Below the pieces are notes generated by a model. The model ran no database searches and had not been told where the DNA came from. It was given only the letters and a program-made list of their open reading frames with translations. Source: Buxus sempervirens (Eukaryota > Streptophyta > Magnoliopsida > Buxales > Buxaceae). From it: a stretch of DNA of 64,000 nt. The stretch is from contig OX387188.1 in the NCBI GenBank assembly GCA_947561395.2, positions 40,109,942 to 40,173,941 of the forward strand, given 5' to 3'. Positions 13,152 through 24,299 of this stretch are shown one piece after another; positions within the stretch are counted from its first letter, which is position 1; each line of letters starts with the position of its first letter. The translations under genes and the position numbers were made by a program.

Positions 13152-15320
13152 TTTGGAGCTTCCATAGGATCATGCCATGTGTATTAAAAGAAAAAAACCG
13201 CCTAAATGATACAACTGTAAATTTTTTATTACACTTGGCACAATCGTATGAAAAGCTTCAAATAAGGGTGTAGATAGAGGCTAGCTTCGCAAGATGTGAA
13301 CCGGGGTGTGTTGCAGCATCTGTTACAAGTTGCCAAAAAAAAATTTAAAAAGAAAGATAATTCACCAGAGTATTCTTAAAAAGACCGGAGATAAAAGACT
13401 TTTAATTTAGAATGGTCCACACTCTTGAAGCTACTTCAGATTCAGAACAGTAAACATTGAACTTGTATATAAAAGGCAATAGACTGATAGAGATAAGATT
13501 GTGCCAGGCACGTACCTCTCACTTCATCCAAAGAAAGATGCAGGCTCTCCTTATTGAAGGAGACGTTTTCTTTAAAAGAAAAATGGAAAAAAAAAGTTTA
13601 TTTGGCCTCCAATTATTGATGGAATTTGTTTAAAAGGAAAATGTTCGTTTGTTTGAATACGATGGTACATTGAATGTGTACTATGTTTGACAAATAATTG
13701 TATTCTACTTATGTAGATCATTGAGAAAATTATACTTAATTACCTCCATTTCCGTTTCTGACAATCACAAATTCAAAATTTGAAATTTTTTTTTGGGGTG
13801 AATTTAACAATCTTCAAATACAAAAAATTCCAGACTTTTGAGACTTTAATTTATAATGAAAATAAAATTTTTAATGTGTAAAGATAGTAATAATCAATTT
13901 AAAAACCACTAGTGATTTAATCAAAAAAATTTTTATTGCTTTAAATAAAAAAACTAACAAGAGATAAAATGGCTAAATTACCACTTTTGTTGATGTTATA
14001 ACTCAAGGGAAGTTTGCGTCGTTTAAGAAGCAATAGGGGAAGAATTAATTTTCAGTTTTCAGAACCCAAAGAGAGGTGTAATTTGCTTTAAATCATTACA
14101 TTTTAAAAAAAAATTTACGAGACCATCCTTTGCGACAGGAAATCGTCTACAATTCTTGTTGTTTAAGTGGGATGCTTTCACGTGCAGCAATGACTATATC
14201 GCTTGTAATGATTATTGTTCTTACCGTGAGATGTCGACATACGACGCATGATAGAATCTCATGCCGGGCTGTAATCAGTTTTCCGGGGTGTCGGCACTTA
14301 GACACGTGATAGAATCTCACCCCGGGCTGTAATCAATTTTCATCTCTGTCATCTACGAGTTCAACATGAAACATGGCTCGATCTGATTGGTTATGATGTC
14401 ATAGAGTCTGTCAGCAGTCCCAAAAAGGCAAGCCAGAATCAAAATTTTTTGTTTGGCATCCGCCCCTCGCAAATCAATGAGCCAGCTGGTGGCGGCTCCT
14501 GGAAAGTGAAAACACGTGGCGATAATCCAGAACGAAGTTTGAGGTTGACGACGAGCCCACCTCACGCAGTTCGCCTGTCGCTGACATCGGCAAAACCGGA
14601 ACTACGCGTCGCATTGCGCCGGAAGGAGAACGTAGGGGACCACGCTGTACGTGTCGACCGTTGAGAGAACTCCTTACTCGCTCTCCATTACGTCACTCAT
14701 CGCATTCAAGGCCAAAAATACTCTGACAACTTTCCGACAATTACTACGCGGCTTTGGTTTGAACCGGATGGTAAAATATTTATGAGAGTTATATTCAGAA
14801 AATTATTACTGAAATAAATTAGAATATGGTAAAAAAAATTATATTCAGAAAATTATATTCAGAAAATTATTTACGTTTGGTATAGAGACAAAGAATATGG
14901 TAAAAAAAAAAGGAAAAAACTATATATTATTTTATGGAGAATTTATCACGTGGGGAAATATGAGCAGACGCGACTGAATATTATACAAAAATGGTAAAAC
15001 CGAAAAGGGAAGAGACAGAGAAGAAAATGATGCATCTTTAAAATATACATGAATAGAACAAATTTGACGAAAGAATTGGGGAACTGACAAGCATGGCAAG
15101 CATGTTTTAGTGGTTTGTAACTGCGTCATCTATCAGTATTGTTGAGTTGGTGGCCTAACATAAGATAAATTTTTATTATTTAAAACAACTCAATGGTTCA
15201 CATTCTTGGTTTTAAATACACATGGCATGATCTTGTGGATGCTATAAAGAAAAACGTAGATAAAAGCTCTATAGGTTCTTGACTGCTTTTTGTGCTCTTT
15301 CGAATCTTATCTTTCTAAAC
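13152..15320. other. Intergenic with short repeats
   Basis: No gene recognised. At about 14247-14341 the phrase GATAGAATCTCA followed by CGGGCTGTAATCA occurs twice in tandem, next to further GTGAGATG-like palindromic words. A plus-strand frame at 14449-14664 is open in a locally GC-richer stretch but has no known motif. Confidence 0.5.
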
Positions 15321-15518
15321 AACTGTGACCAATGGGCATCATCTACAATGCACGCGGTAGACAGCCCCTCACATGAATGGTGTGGGGCCTCCCAAATGAA
15401 TGGTGGGACGGCCCCCCTTCAACTGTGACCAATGGGCATCATCTACAGTGCACGCTGTAGACAGCCCCTCACATGAATGGTGTGGGGCCTGCCAAATGAA
15501 TGGTGGGGCGGCCCCCCC
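15321..15518. repeat. Two-copy tandem repeat, 100-bp period
   Basis: The unit beginning AACTGTGACCAATGGGCATC starts at 15321 and again at 15421. The copies differ at only a few positions. Each unit also contains the near-duplicate phrases ATGAATGGTGTGGGG and ATGAATGGTGGG. It is non-coding and far more GC-rich than its surroundings. Confidence 0.9.
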
Positions 15519-16719
15519 CCGAATGTGAGGGGGTGTATGCAACGTGCGTTGTAGAGGATGAGAGTTCATCTGTGACTTAAATATTATTCATTATATGGAT
15601 GTTAATTTTTTGTTCGTGATATTTTGATATATATCTAGTAGAAAGCTCAAGAATTTCAATTTAAAAAAAAAATTTTTTTTAGTAAATTAATCTGATTATA
15701 TATACATCATCTAAATGTACCAATATACTTAAGTTATCAGGCTCTAATTTTATGCGAAGGATCTTTATAAATATTTCCATATAAGTAATTGATCTAATTA
15801 AGAGATTTATATTATTATTTCATTTCTACTGCTAAGTTTGCCACATTATGCTTTAGATACGCGGTCTTTAATTTGATTTATTTTTAAACTTCCAAGACAT
15901 CCCAACATGGCCCCAACTTTCAATTTAATCTAACTTCAGCTGTTAACATCATGTCTTAGCTACCTCCTTGCCAATATTAGTTAATTAATTTAAGTTTATA
16001 ATCAAAACAAAAAATAAGTACTCATAATTAATCCTTACAACATTTAAATTGTTATAAGCAACTTGTATGTCTCCTTACCCTATTAATTTAAAAATCTCAA
16101 GATATCTTATTAAGACTCCGTTTCTTTTCATTAAATAAAACGTTTTTTTTTTAATTTTTTTAATAAAAGCAACATACATTATATTTGTGGATTTCCTTAT
16201 TATTCTAGAAAACATTAAAATCTTGAAATAATTCCAATGGCTTCTCTGAAAGTGTTGTAGTGTGTAGATGTGCATATGAAGTATTTAGTAGCAAGCAGGC
16301 TACATCTAAAATATTCCTACTTCTTAATGATATTGTAAGAACCAAATATCCCATTTGCTTCAAAAACAACTTTAAGACAAAGTAATTCAATCTCCAAATG
16401 GATCCCCACACCACAATTTTTTACAGAAAAATTGAAAAAAAAATAGCAAATATGATGGAACCATGACCCAAAAAAAACTGAAAAGAGGTCAATTTCTTAC
16501 AATACATGACAGAATCCTTCATTAGTCCTTCAAGCAATTTGAATTTCAAAGTCTTATGATACATGACATTACACTTCATTTTTTCCTTCAACCTATTTCC
16601 ATTTTTACACACACACACACACACCCTCCTTTCAGTTTTAGATAACAATATTGATTAAGGAAGCTATTTGTCATCTTATTTTTCTTCTCCTCTTTAATGC
16701 TCTTGAAGATGATTGTTTT
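15519..16719. other. Intergenic downstream of the NAC gene
   Basis: AT-rich sequence with no recognisable gene. It includes a short (AC)n microsatellite at about 16607-16624. The part nearest 16719 is probably the 3' untranslated region of the minus-strand NAC gene. Confidence 0.5.
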
Positions 16720-18002
16720 TCAAAAGTTCCAAAGGCAATCAAGGTCCACTGGTCCAACTGAAGAAGATGGGCCCTCTAGATCTTCAAAAGGCCTCCGACC
16801 CATTCCATGATTCGATACAACTGAAGAGGTTTCATTGTTCATCTCCGTCGTCAGTCCTGTTTCCTGTGACAGACTACCCATCTCCCTTTCTGCTTTGCAA
16901 TTCTGCTTCATCTTCAATCCATGGCTACCAAGTGTAGCCCTTAATATGTCCTGGTCTTGCATCATAATAGCACCTGGGTATTGCAAATTTCCAAGACTTG
17001 AAGCACCTTGAGTGAAGTAGACTGAGTTTGGAACAGAAGTTCCATGAAGAAGTAATGAAGCAGGGGAGATATCAGATGGGTTTGAAAAACAGTTGTTATA
17101 CCCCTCCATTGCGCTGGAGAAGCAGTTCACGTTAAAGTTATCTGCTGCTGGGGGGTTAGCTTCACTATTGTAAGGGTGAGGCTCCATTAATGGAGGCAAA
17201 CTGGTATCAAAGTCATCTCCAAAGGAGCTTATTCTCATCAACCCTGAAACAGGGATCTTTTTTCCACCTGAACCCTTCTTAAAAATCCTGCAAATCACCC
17301 ACTCGTTCTGTAAAAGAACAAAGAAGGGAACAATGAAATCTTCTAAGAAACATTTTAAGAAACAGAGCAAAACTGAAAATAATAGAAAGCACAGGGAAGA
17401 GCTGTCTCTGACTAACTACCTTGGCTGTTTTGGGAAGATTGAAAAGAGAATATTTCCCTTCCAGTCTGTACTCATGCATGACCCAGTTGGTCTTTTCTCC
17501 TTTGGGAGCTCTTCCTTTGTAGAAAACCAGAGTTTTCTTCATCCCAACCAGTACTTTCCCTCTGTAAATATCTTTGTCCTTCCCTGTGGCCTTCCAGTAT
17601 CCAGCTTCTGTAGCTCTATTTGTCCTTAAACCAGTTGGGTATTTTCGGTCTCTCACGCAGAAGAAATACCATTCTTTCTCACCCATTTTAGCTTGCCCTG
17701 CGTCGCGAATTAAACACAAGAATCAAAGTCCAACACAAACAAATTGAACAAAAGCAAGACGAGAAACAAAAGGGTAGAACTAAGAAGAAGTTGAATATGT
17801 TAAAGAAACACTTACATGGCAAATCCCAAGGCTCACACTTGTTCAAATCCACAAATCCAATTGCTACAGCGTCGAAGCTGCTGTCCACAACCTTCTTGGC
17901 CAAGTAATGAGTTATAAGCTCTTCGTCTGTGGGGTGGAATCGAAACCCCGGAGGCAACTCCATCTCTTCATATACCTTAATAGGACCAGAAAAGTTCTCC
18001 AT
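16720..18002 (-). CDS. NAC transcription factor, NAC100/NAC092(ORE1)/NAC079 clade
   Basis: Nuclear transcription factor. Three exons join in frame: 18002-17816, 17697-17420 and 17307-16720 (187+278+588 bp), encoding 350 residues. The NAM domain runs in order through [87 protein letters not shown] and [11 protein letters not shown]. The introns fall at positions usual for NAC genes. The C-terminal tail has [13 protein letters not shown] and ends [17 protein letters not shown], closely resembling Arabidopsis NAC100 as I remember it. This clade acts in leaf senescence and organ development and is restrained by miR164; a matching site lies in exon 3. The start ATG is right for the family length. 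The gene appears intact. Confidence 0.94.
17115..17135 (-). promoter_or_regulatory. Predicted miR164 target site in NAC exon 3
   Basis: The transcript segment encoding NVNCFS pairs with miR164 (recalled from established plant miRNA knowledge). Pairing is perfect at microRNA positions 1-11, including the cleavage site 10-11, again at 14-18 and at 21, with mismatches at 12, 13, 19 and 20. That is 17 of 21 positions. The location, downstream of the NAM domain in a conserved NCFS stretch, is where known miR164 targets carry the site. Confidence 0.78.
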
Positions 18003-21000
18003 TATTTGAATTTCTAAAAGGGCTTCCCCTGCTACTGAACCAATCCCAAAAAAATATTTCAATAAGGTTGAATGGTTTCTGACCCTGATAAAGCTATAGC
18101 TCCAGTAATCAACAGAACACAAAGAAGACTAATTGCCTGAAACCAGACCAAAAAATCTCTAAATTTATAAAATGGTATTCTGTCCAAACAGCTCAAATAG
18201 CTGCTTTAATGGAAAACATAACAGACGAAACCAACCCACCCAACCAGAATATTTCAAACTACAAGGTGATTTCTAATGAAAAGAAGGATAAGCTGAGGAG
18301 GAACTATAGCACAATGGAACGAAAGAAAAGAAAGAAAAGAAAGAAAAGAAAAGAGACACAAAAGGATAATCTATGAACTGAAAACGTTCCTAACTAAATA
18401 GATTGAAAGATGTCTCTAAAAGGAAAAGTGTTCTGAAGAGGAACTGAAGCCCCTAAATATTGGTTTTTGGAGAGAAAGAAACGTGGTTCGTAAGGCAACG
18501 AGGTAGGTAGTTCCCCCCTGTTTTTTATTTATTTTTAACTTTTTCTGCAATAATCTTACTTCTGCAATTTGACCAAAGACATCTTCTCCCCAGTCCCTGC
18601 TCGTATATGTGATGACAACCCATAAATTATTATTGCTTAATCCATGCTTCATTATATTTATTATTATCTTGCAGTAAGGAACCAGATGAATGGGAATTCT
18701 CAAGCAAGTCTGTTAGTTGTTATCCATCTAGCTCCAGTCATCTACTTCCAATATTATTTAAAAAATAAATAAATAAGAATAAGAAACCCAGAATTTGTGG
18801 AAGAAAAGTCACCCCCAACAAACCTCTTCCTTCTCATAACAAAATCGTCTGAATGTAAAGAAAACTACAAAAGCCCACACTCCAGCCAGCTTTCAAGAAT
18901 CACAAAAAGTTTCTTTTTTATAAAGTCAAAATGCCTAATCCAACCTCATTTCCCTTCCTTTTGAAATAACTGCTTCGATCCACTTTATTTATTTACACAT
19001 ACACACACATGGATTATATATAACTTCCATATATATATGTATATGTGTGCGCGCGCGCACACATATATGTACCAAGGTGTGGGCTTGAACCCAGGCGGAG
19101 TAAAAGCTTTTCAGACTTTGACAACCAAACTGGTCGGCTGTGCATTTGGTGTGGACTGAAATCCGCCATTAACAGATTACCCACTACGTATATGTTAGCT
19201 TCGATTTGTCAAAACGCTCACTCCGTGTGATGCTTGTTCAGGTCAGATCTGGGGGAGATTGTAATGACAAGTAACGGGTTCGAATCTGAACACATTGAAA
19301 AACTGAGTCGGGTTCGAACCTGTGACCTCTGTGTTTGTTCATCCATCAATTCATATAAAGTTGTAGACGTGTATTTTATTTGCTTTTAGAAAAAAAAAAA
19401 AACAGTTCCCATTTAAACAGCCGTCCCAAACGCAGCCTAAACATTTAACATGACGATTATATCCCTCAGCCGCCTATCTATATCAAGCTTTAAATAATTA
19501 GTAAAAAACCACAAAAAAGAAGGGGATATTGGTAATTACATGAAGACTAATTAAAGTCCAAACGTTTCCCTAATAACACTGTTGAACACCGACAGCGATG
19601 TTGTCCTTTCTTAGAAACCAATTAAATTATCTTTAGACGCGTGGCAAGTTTAGCTAGAACGAAGAATTTCGATCGTCTCGGTAACCTTCTTAGCTTCGGA
19701 CGGTCGAGATCTAGTCTGGTAGTCAACAATCGAATCTACCACGTGTGACAGTGGCCCTGTTGCTGAGCTGGCAAACTTAGCTATCACCCACATGGTAAAA
19801 TCTGATTGGCCCAAATTAACACACCCCCAACCAAACTTAGCTTTGCTTGAAGCCTTAAGTAACCGGAAGTTTGACAAATGGATTAGTAAGTAGGCGGTAT
19901 TTTTCATCCAAAAAGAAAAAAATGTAAGTAGGCGGTGTTGCGATGCGATGATAACGGGGGCCTTGTTTCCTCCTTTCAGACAGGTTATTAGGTCAGGAGA
20001 CATGCACGTGTCGGGCCGTGGTTGGTTGGGAAGCCCAGGAATCTGATTTGAGAGAGAGAGTTTAACAGCCAGTTCAGATTAGAGAGAGAGTTCAGCGAGT
20101 TTGAATTTGAATTCTCCCTGCAGTTGCGTTGTGACTGCAAGAATGCAAAAAGCGAAGGCCTAACTTACGTTTGGATTATCCAAATGCCTAACAAAAAAAT
20201 AAAAAAAATCCAAATGCCTAACTTAATGTAGAAAAGTAATAATTAATATGCATTGAACTTGTAGATGGATGGCTCTTTTTTAATGTGTCAAAGCGTCGAT
20301 GCAGGTCGCTACCACTGCTGAAATAGCCGCGTGCTCTTTTGGAAATAGATGATTTGCCTAACCATGCATCTCCCACTTCACTAGTTATTTGAAATTAGGT
20401 TACTGTTGGTTTTTTTTTACTCAGGGAGTCAATCTAATTAGTTAGTGTACGTAGTCATCGACGCAAATATCAACGTTAGGGATCCGCGACTTTCAGAGAT
20501 ACATTGTTGCATGGAGCATCTAATTGTCAGAGCTTTCTTCAATAAGAAAACCTTCACATGGAAATGTTTCACGTGACAGCATCTCACTCAAATTCAATGT
20601 AGAAAATGAATGTTGAAAAAAAATGTAGATAATGTCAAACGATCAGGATAAGAGTTATATGGATGATATCAATGTTGAACTAGTATTGTCAACTGTGTTA
20701 TTTTATTTTTGTTTATTTGGAATATGCCGAGGCATCCTTGTTTGGATGCTTTTGGTAAAAGAGTAGTATTGTTTTAATTTGATGGTTTTCCTTTGAAATT
20801 AATTTCTGCGTTTTGTTAATTTATTGACCAAGTCATGCATGATTCCGTAGTCTAAACACACCCACGTGTGTGTATAAGAGGTGGTAGATTTGGTTGGTTT
20901 ATATTTATACCAACCAATGACCTTAGTTAGCCGTTATCTCTTAAATTGAACAAATCAAATCATTTTCACTTTTTCTTCCCTTTTTTTTTTTGTCTTGTTT

Positions 21001-22434
21001 TGTTTTTTCGCTTCAATTGAACAAGTCTTCGATTTTCGGCTCTTGTCGTTATTTATTATTGTTACTGTTTTCGACTCTTATCGTTATTTATTATTATGTT
21101 AGGCATGGATTTAATTGATTGGATGTGTGCTATTTTGCATCTAAAATAACTCGTTGATAATTACAGATGCGAGGTTGTGTTTGAATGTCAAGAGAATGTA
21201 TTAAACAAAACGAAAGTAAAAGTAACGAATAACCCAATCCTTTTTCGTGACGTAAAATCGCACCTTTTAATAATAAATAAAAACAAACGATTTTATTCTT
21301 TCATTTTCTCAAAAAAGGATATGTTCAGCTCTTATAGTTTCATTTTCTAAGTATTAAACGTGGCCTTGAAAGCAAATATAAGGACTTAAACACAATAATT
21401 AACACATGATAACTATCTAGTGGATAAAAGTTAACCACAAGGAGATTCACTTATTAGAGGACTGTCCCGTGTTTGCAAGATAAAACCGACGTTGTCTATG
21501 TTAAAAGGCTCGGTCACGATCACTAACCCAAATCGGCTCGGTCACAATCCCTAATGAGAAGCCAGTAGCATACACAAGGCTGCGACAATGAAAGACCCTT
21601 TTTGGTGTATAGAATATGAATTACGTACTGAGGCTACTCCTAATTAATAAGTATATATTTTAGTAGATTAAATTAGTAAATGCGGCTCAATCCTTCCAAA
21701 TCAATTCAAACAAGTTATAAGACCACAAAACTAACACTCTAATTTGGATTAAGGTTCAATACGGGCTTTATTTGACTTTAGAATGTGTCCGAAATCATTT
21801 TATATACGTTGAAAGCGCAATCCGGGCCCACATAGTGTGATATATTGTGATTATTTACACTCGCAGGGTGTGCGTGCAGCACGAGAGGGAGGAAACAGTT
21901 TTGCAATTGTTTCAATTTTAAATGAATAAGATCTTCTTAACAACAAACAATAAGGGTTTTTTCGGGAAAGTGCTGTATAGTTGTTGGCACGCTTCCCAAG
22001 GGGTCCATTCTCATTTTATATATAGTATAGATATAGATGTAAGAATGAAGTATTATTTGAAGGACTTAAATCATATCCCGAATCAAAAAGCATGCTTTGT
22101 CTTTCACGTATCCTTTTATTCTTTTAGGTCTTCTAATATTCGCGCTCAAGCCTCACGCCTTCTGCTATTGTAACTCGATCCAAGAAGATCTTATCAGAAA
22201 ATTATTTGATTTTGGGCTAAGCGGAGTCAGAACTCAGAAAAGTGTGGTTGACTTGGATTTGGGCTCAATGGGTTTAGCTTTTGGGCGTGCCAGCTCCCGT
22301 TTCCAATTGTGCCACGCATGGAAAGAAGGATAAGAAATCATGGTAGTTAATGGCTTCCTCATGGTAGTTAATGGCTTCAACTCGAACACTCAGCCTTGAG
22401 AAAAGCTTTTCTCGGTCAGAAGGTATGTCCTGAA
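18003..22434. other. Intergenic between NAC and PPR genes
   Basis: No gene recognised. The first part is the NAC 5' flank. A frame on the minus strand at 19650-20003 (117 codons) has no known motif. Two GGGTTCGAAYCTG phrases (about 19278 and 19310) resemble tRNA B-boxes but have no matching A-box or cloverleaf that I can see. A decayed palindromic repeat sits at 20561-20588, and an 18-bp phrase ATGGTAGTTAATGGCTTC is repeated near 22339 and 22362. Confidence 0.5.
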
Positions 22435-22709
22435 TTATTGACGACGCAAATAAAATTTTCCGACAACGTACCTAACCAGGAAATTCTCATGTGGAAGACA
22501 ATTACAAGAGGCTTCAGTCATCAGTCTCTGTACCCAGATGGAGGAAATGTGTGACACACAACCTGATGAGTTCACCTGCCCCATTGTTCTTAAGGTCTGC
22601 AATAATTTTTCTACGCAAAGATGGGTTATACAATCCATGGAAGGTTTGTCAAGTCTGGATTACGATCCAATGCTTTTGTGACGAACATACTCATTCGCTT
22701 TCGCGTTAA
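22435..22709 (+). pseudogene. Decayed PPR gene fragment upstream of the intact PPR gene
   Basis: Read across frames, the strand shows PLS-type pentatricopeptide sequence: NVPNQEILMWKTITRGFSHQ, then in a second frame TQPDEFTCPIVLKVCNNFS, then in a third GYTIHGRFVKSGLRSNAFV and TNILI. These are the consecutive landmarks of PPR repeats (WNxxIRGFS, PDxFTxPxVLKxC, GxxIHGxxxKSGL). At least two frame changes and a stop interrupt it, so it is a host gene relic. It ends about 50 bp before the ATG of the intact PPR gene, which suggests an ancient tandem duplicate or the eroded part of an older, longer PPR gene. Confidence 0.75.
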
Positions 22710-22757
22710 TTGCAAGGAATTCTCGGTTGCGACTCTGCTTTTTTATGGCTCGAGAAA

Positions 22758-24299
22758 ATGGCAAGTAATCATTTCAAGCGGCTCAAAGCAGAATTTTCAA
22801 CTTCTCTTGGTTTCCAGTCTAAAAGGAAACTGTCATTTGTTCTGGTTCCACTCCGAAAGCTGTGTGTATCTTCTCTCTCATCCTGTGGAACCATTAATGC
22901 TACAGGAAAAAGCCCATATAAATGCAGTGCAATAAGGGAGCAGATGCTTCATTCACTCTTCAAGAGAAGTTCCACATTGAAGGATTTGACGCAGATTCAT
23001 GCCCAAGTCATCCAAACCGGTTTTGATCAAGACCTCTTTGTGATTGGCAAGATCATCACATTTTGTGCAGTTTCTGAGCATGGACCAATGGATTATGCTG
23101 TGTCGATCTTCGAACAAATAAAAAACCCAGATGGGTTTCTTTGGAATACCATGATAAGGGGACTGGGGAAGACCAGTGAACCAGAAAAAGCTTTTAGTTT
23201 CTACAACAGAATGCAACATAAGGGGGAGATAGCAGACAATTTTACATACTCATTCTTGCTCAAGATATGTGGCCAATTGAGAGCAGTTGGGTTTGGGAAA
23301 AACATCCATTGTGGTATCATAAAACATGGCCTCGACTCTTCTATATTTGTCAGGAACACTCTCATGCATATGTACGGTATGTTTAAAGACATCGAAACCG
23401 CGTGTCAGCTGTTTGAAGAAATTGCGCAATTAGATTTAGTAGCTTGGAACACTATGATCGACTGCTACGTCTGTTGTGGCAAGTGCAAAGAAGCACTACA
23501 GCTGTTCTTGCAAATGCAGCAAAGTGGTCTCCAACCTGACGAAGCCACATTGGTGGTTGTCCTCTCTGCGTGTTCTGAATTGGGTGCTTTAGATTTCGGA
23601 AAGTGGGTACACTGTCACATAGATAATACTGGCCTTAACCGCATTCTCTCAGTCTCTAATTCCTTGATCGATATGTATGCAAAGTGTGGAGCAGTTGAGG
23701 AAGCTCATAGGATGTTCAACAAGATGAAAGAGAAGAACATAGTATCATGGAATTCAATGATATTGGGGCTTGCAATGAATGGCTATGCCAATGGGGCACT
23801 AGAACTCTTCTCCAAAATGTTAGAATTGAAGCTTTATACGCCAGACAATGTTACTTTCTTGGGAGTTCTATGTGCTTGCAGTCATGGAGGGCTGGTTGTA
23901 GAAGGAAGAAGGTATTTTGACATTATGACCAGTTACTATAAGATCCCACCAACGATAAAGCACTATGGGTGTATGGTAGATCTTCTGGGACGAGCTGGGT
24001 TGGTAGAGGAGGCGTACGAGCTAATAAGAAGCATGCCGATGGAATGCAATGCCATTGTATGGCGTACACTGTTGGGTGCTTGTCGAGTTCATGGACATGT
24101 TGATCTGGGGGAACTAGCAAGGAAGTATCTTCTGGAGCTGGAACCATCTCATAGTGGGGATTATGTTCTTCTTGCAAATATGTATGCGAGCTCAGGCCGG
24201 TGGAATGAAGTGTTGAGAGAGCGGCGAGCCATGAGGGTCAAAAGAGTTCAGAAACCAGAGCCTGGCAACAGCTTCATTGGCATTCATTGTGCCAGGTAA
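22758..24299 (+). CDS. Pentatricopeptide repeat protein, PLS class with E domain
   Basis: Predicted organelle RNA-editing or RNA-processing factor. The single exon encodes 513 residues from the ATG at 22758 (MASNHFKRLKAEFSTS). The frame is open further upstream only from a TTG at 22710, so 22758 is the preferred start. The basic, serine-rich N-terminus is consistent with a mitochondrial or plastid targeting peptide. PLS repeats follow, with phrases such as LWNTMIRGLGKTSEPEKAFS, AWNTMIDCYVCCGKCKEAL, SLIDMYAKCGAVEEAHRMFN and SWNSMILGLAMNGYANGALE. The C-terminus has an E domain (WRTLLGACRVHGHVDLGELA ... DYVLLANMYASSGRWNEV) and stops just after EPGNSFIGI, without a DYW deaminase domain. E-class proteins of this kind usually recruit a separate deaminase. 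Target transcript unknown. Confidence 0.92.
   Translation: MASNHFKRLKAEFSTSLGFQSKRKLSFVLVPLRKLCVSSLSSCGTINATGKSPYKCSAIREQMLHSLFKRSSTLKDLTQIHAQVIQTGFDQDLFVIGKIITFCAVSEHGPMDYAVSIFEQIKNPDGFLWNTMIRGLGKTSEPEKAFSFYNRMQHKGEIADNFTYSFLLKICGQLRAVGFGKNIHCGIIKHGLDSSIFVRNTLMHMYGMFKDIETACQLFEEIAQLDLVAWNTMIDCYVCCGKCKEALQLFLQMQQSGLQPDEATLVVVLSACSELGALDFGKWVHCHIDNTGLNRILSVSNSLIDMYAKCGAVEEAHRMFNKMKEKNIVSWNSMILGLAMNGYANGALELFSKMLELKLYTPDNVTFLGVLCACSHGGLVVEGRRYFDIMTSYYKIPPTIKHYGCMVDLLGRAGLVEEAYELIRSMPMECNAIVWRTLLGACRVHGHVDLGELARKYLLELEPSHSGDYVLLANMYASSGRWNEVLRERRAMRVKRVQKPEPGNSFIGIHCAR

Noticed and set aside
14247-14341. Two repeats of about 45 bp with GATAGAATCTCA as a possible CRISPR-like array
   Set aside because: Only two diverged units, in a plant nuclear context. 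It is a small tandem duplication.
19270-19330. Two GGGTTCGAAYCTG phrases as possible tRNA genes
   Set aside because: No A-box or acceptor-stem pairing at the required distance. They could be B-box relics of a SINE, but the boundaries are unclear.
19650-20003. A 117-codon minus-strand frame
   Set aside because: No domain, no supporting splice or leader context, and low-complexity neighbours.
22710-22757. Extending the E-class PPR gene 16 codons upstream
   Set aside because: The first codon at 22710 is TTG, not ATG, and this stretch abuts the PPR relic. The ATG at 22758 is a proper start followed by a targeting-like sequence.
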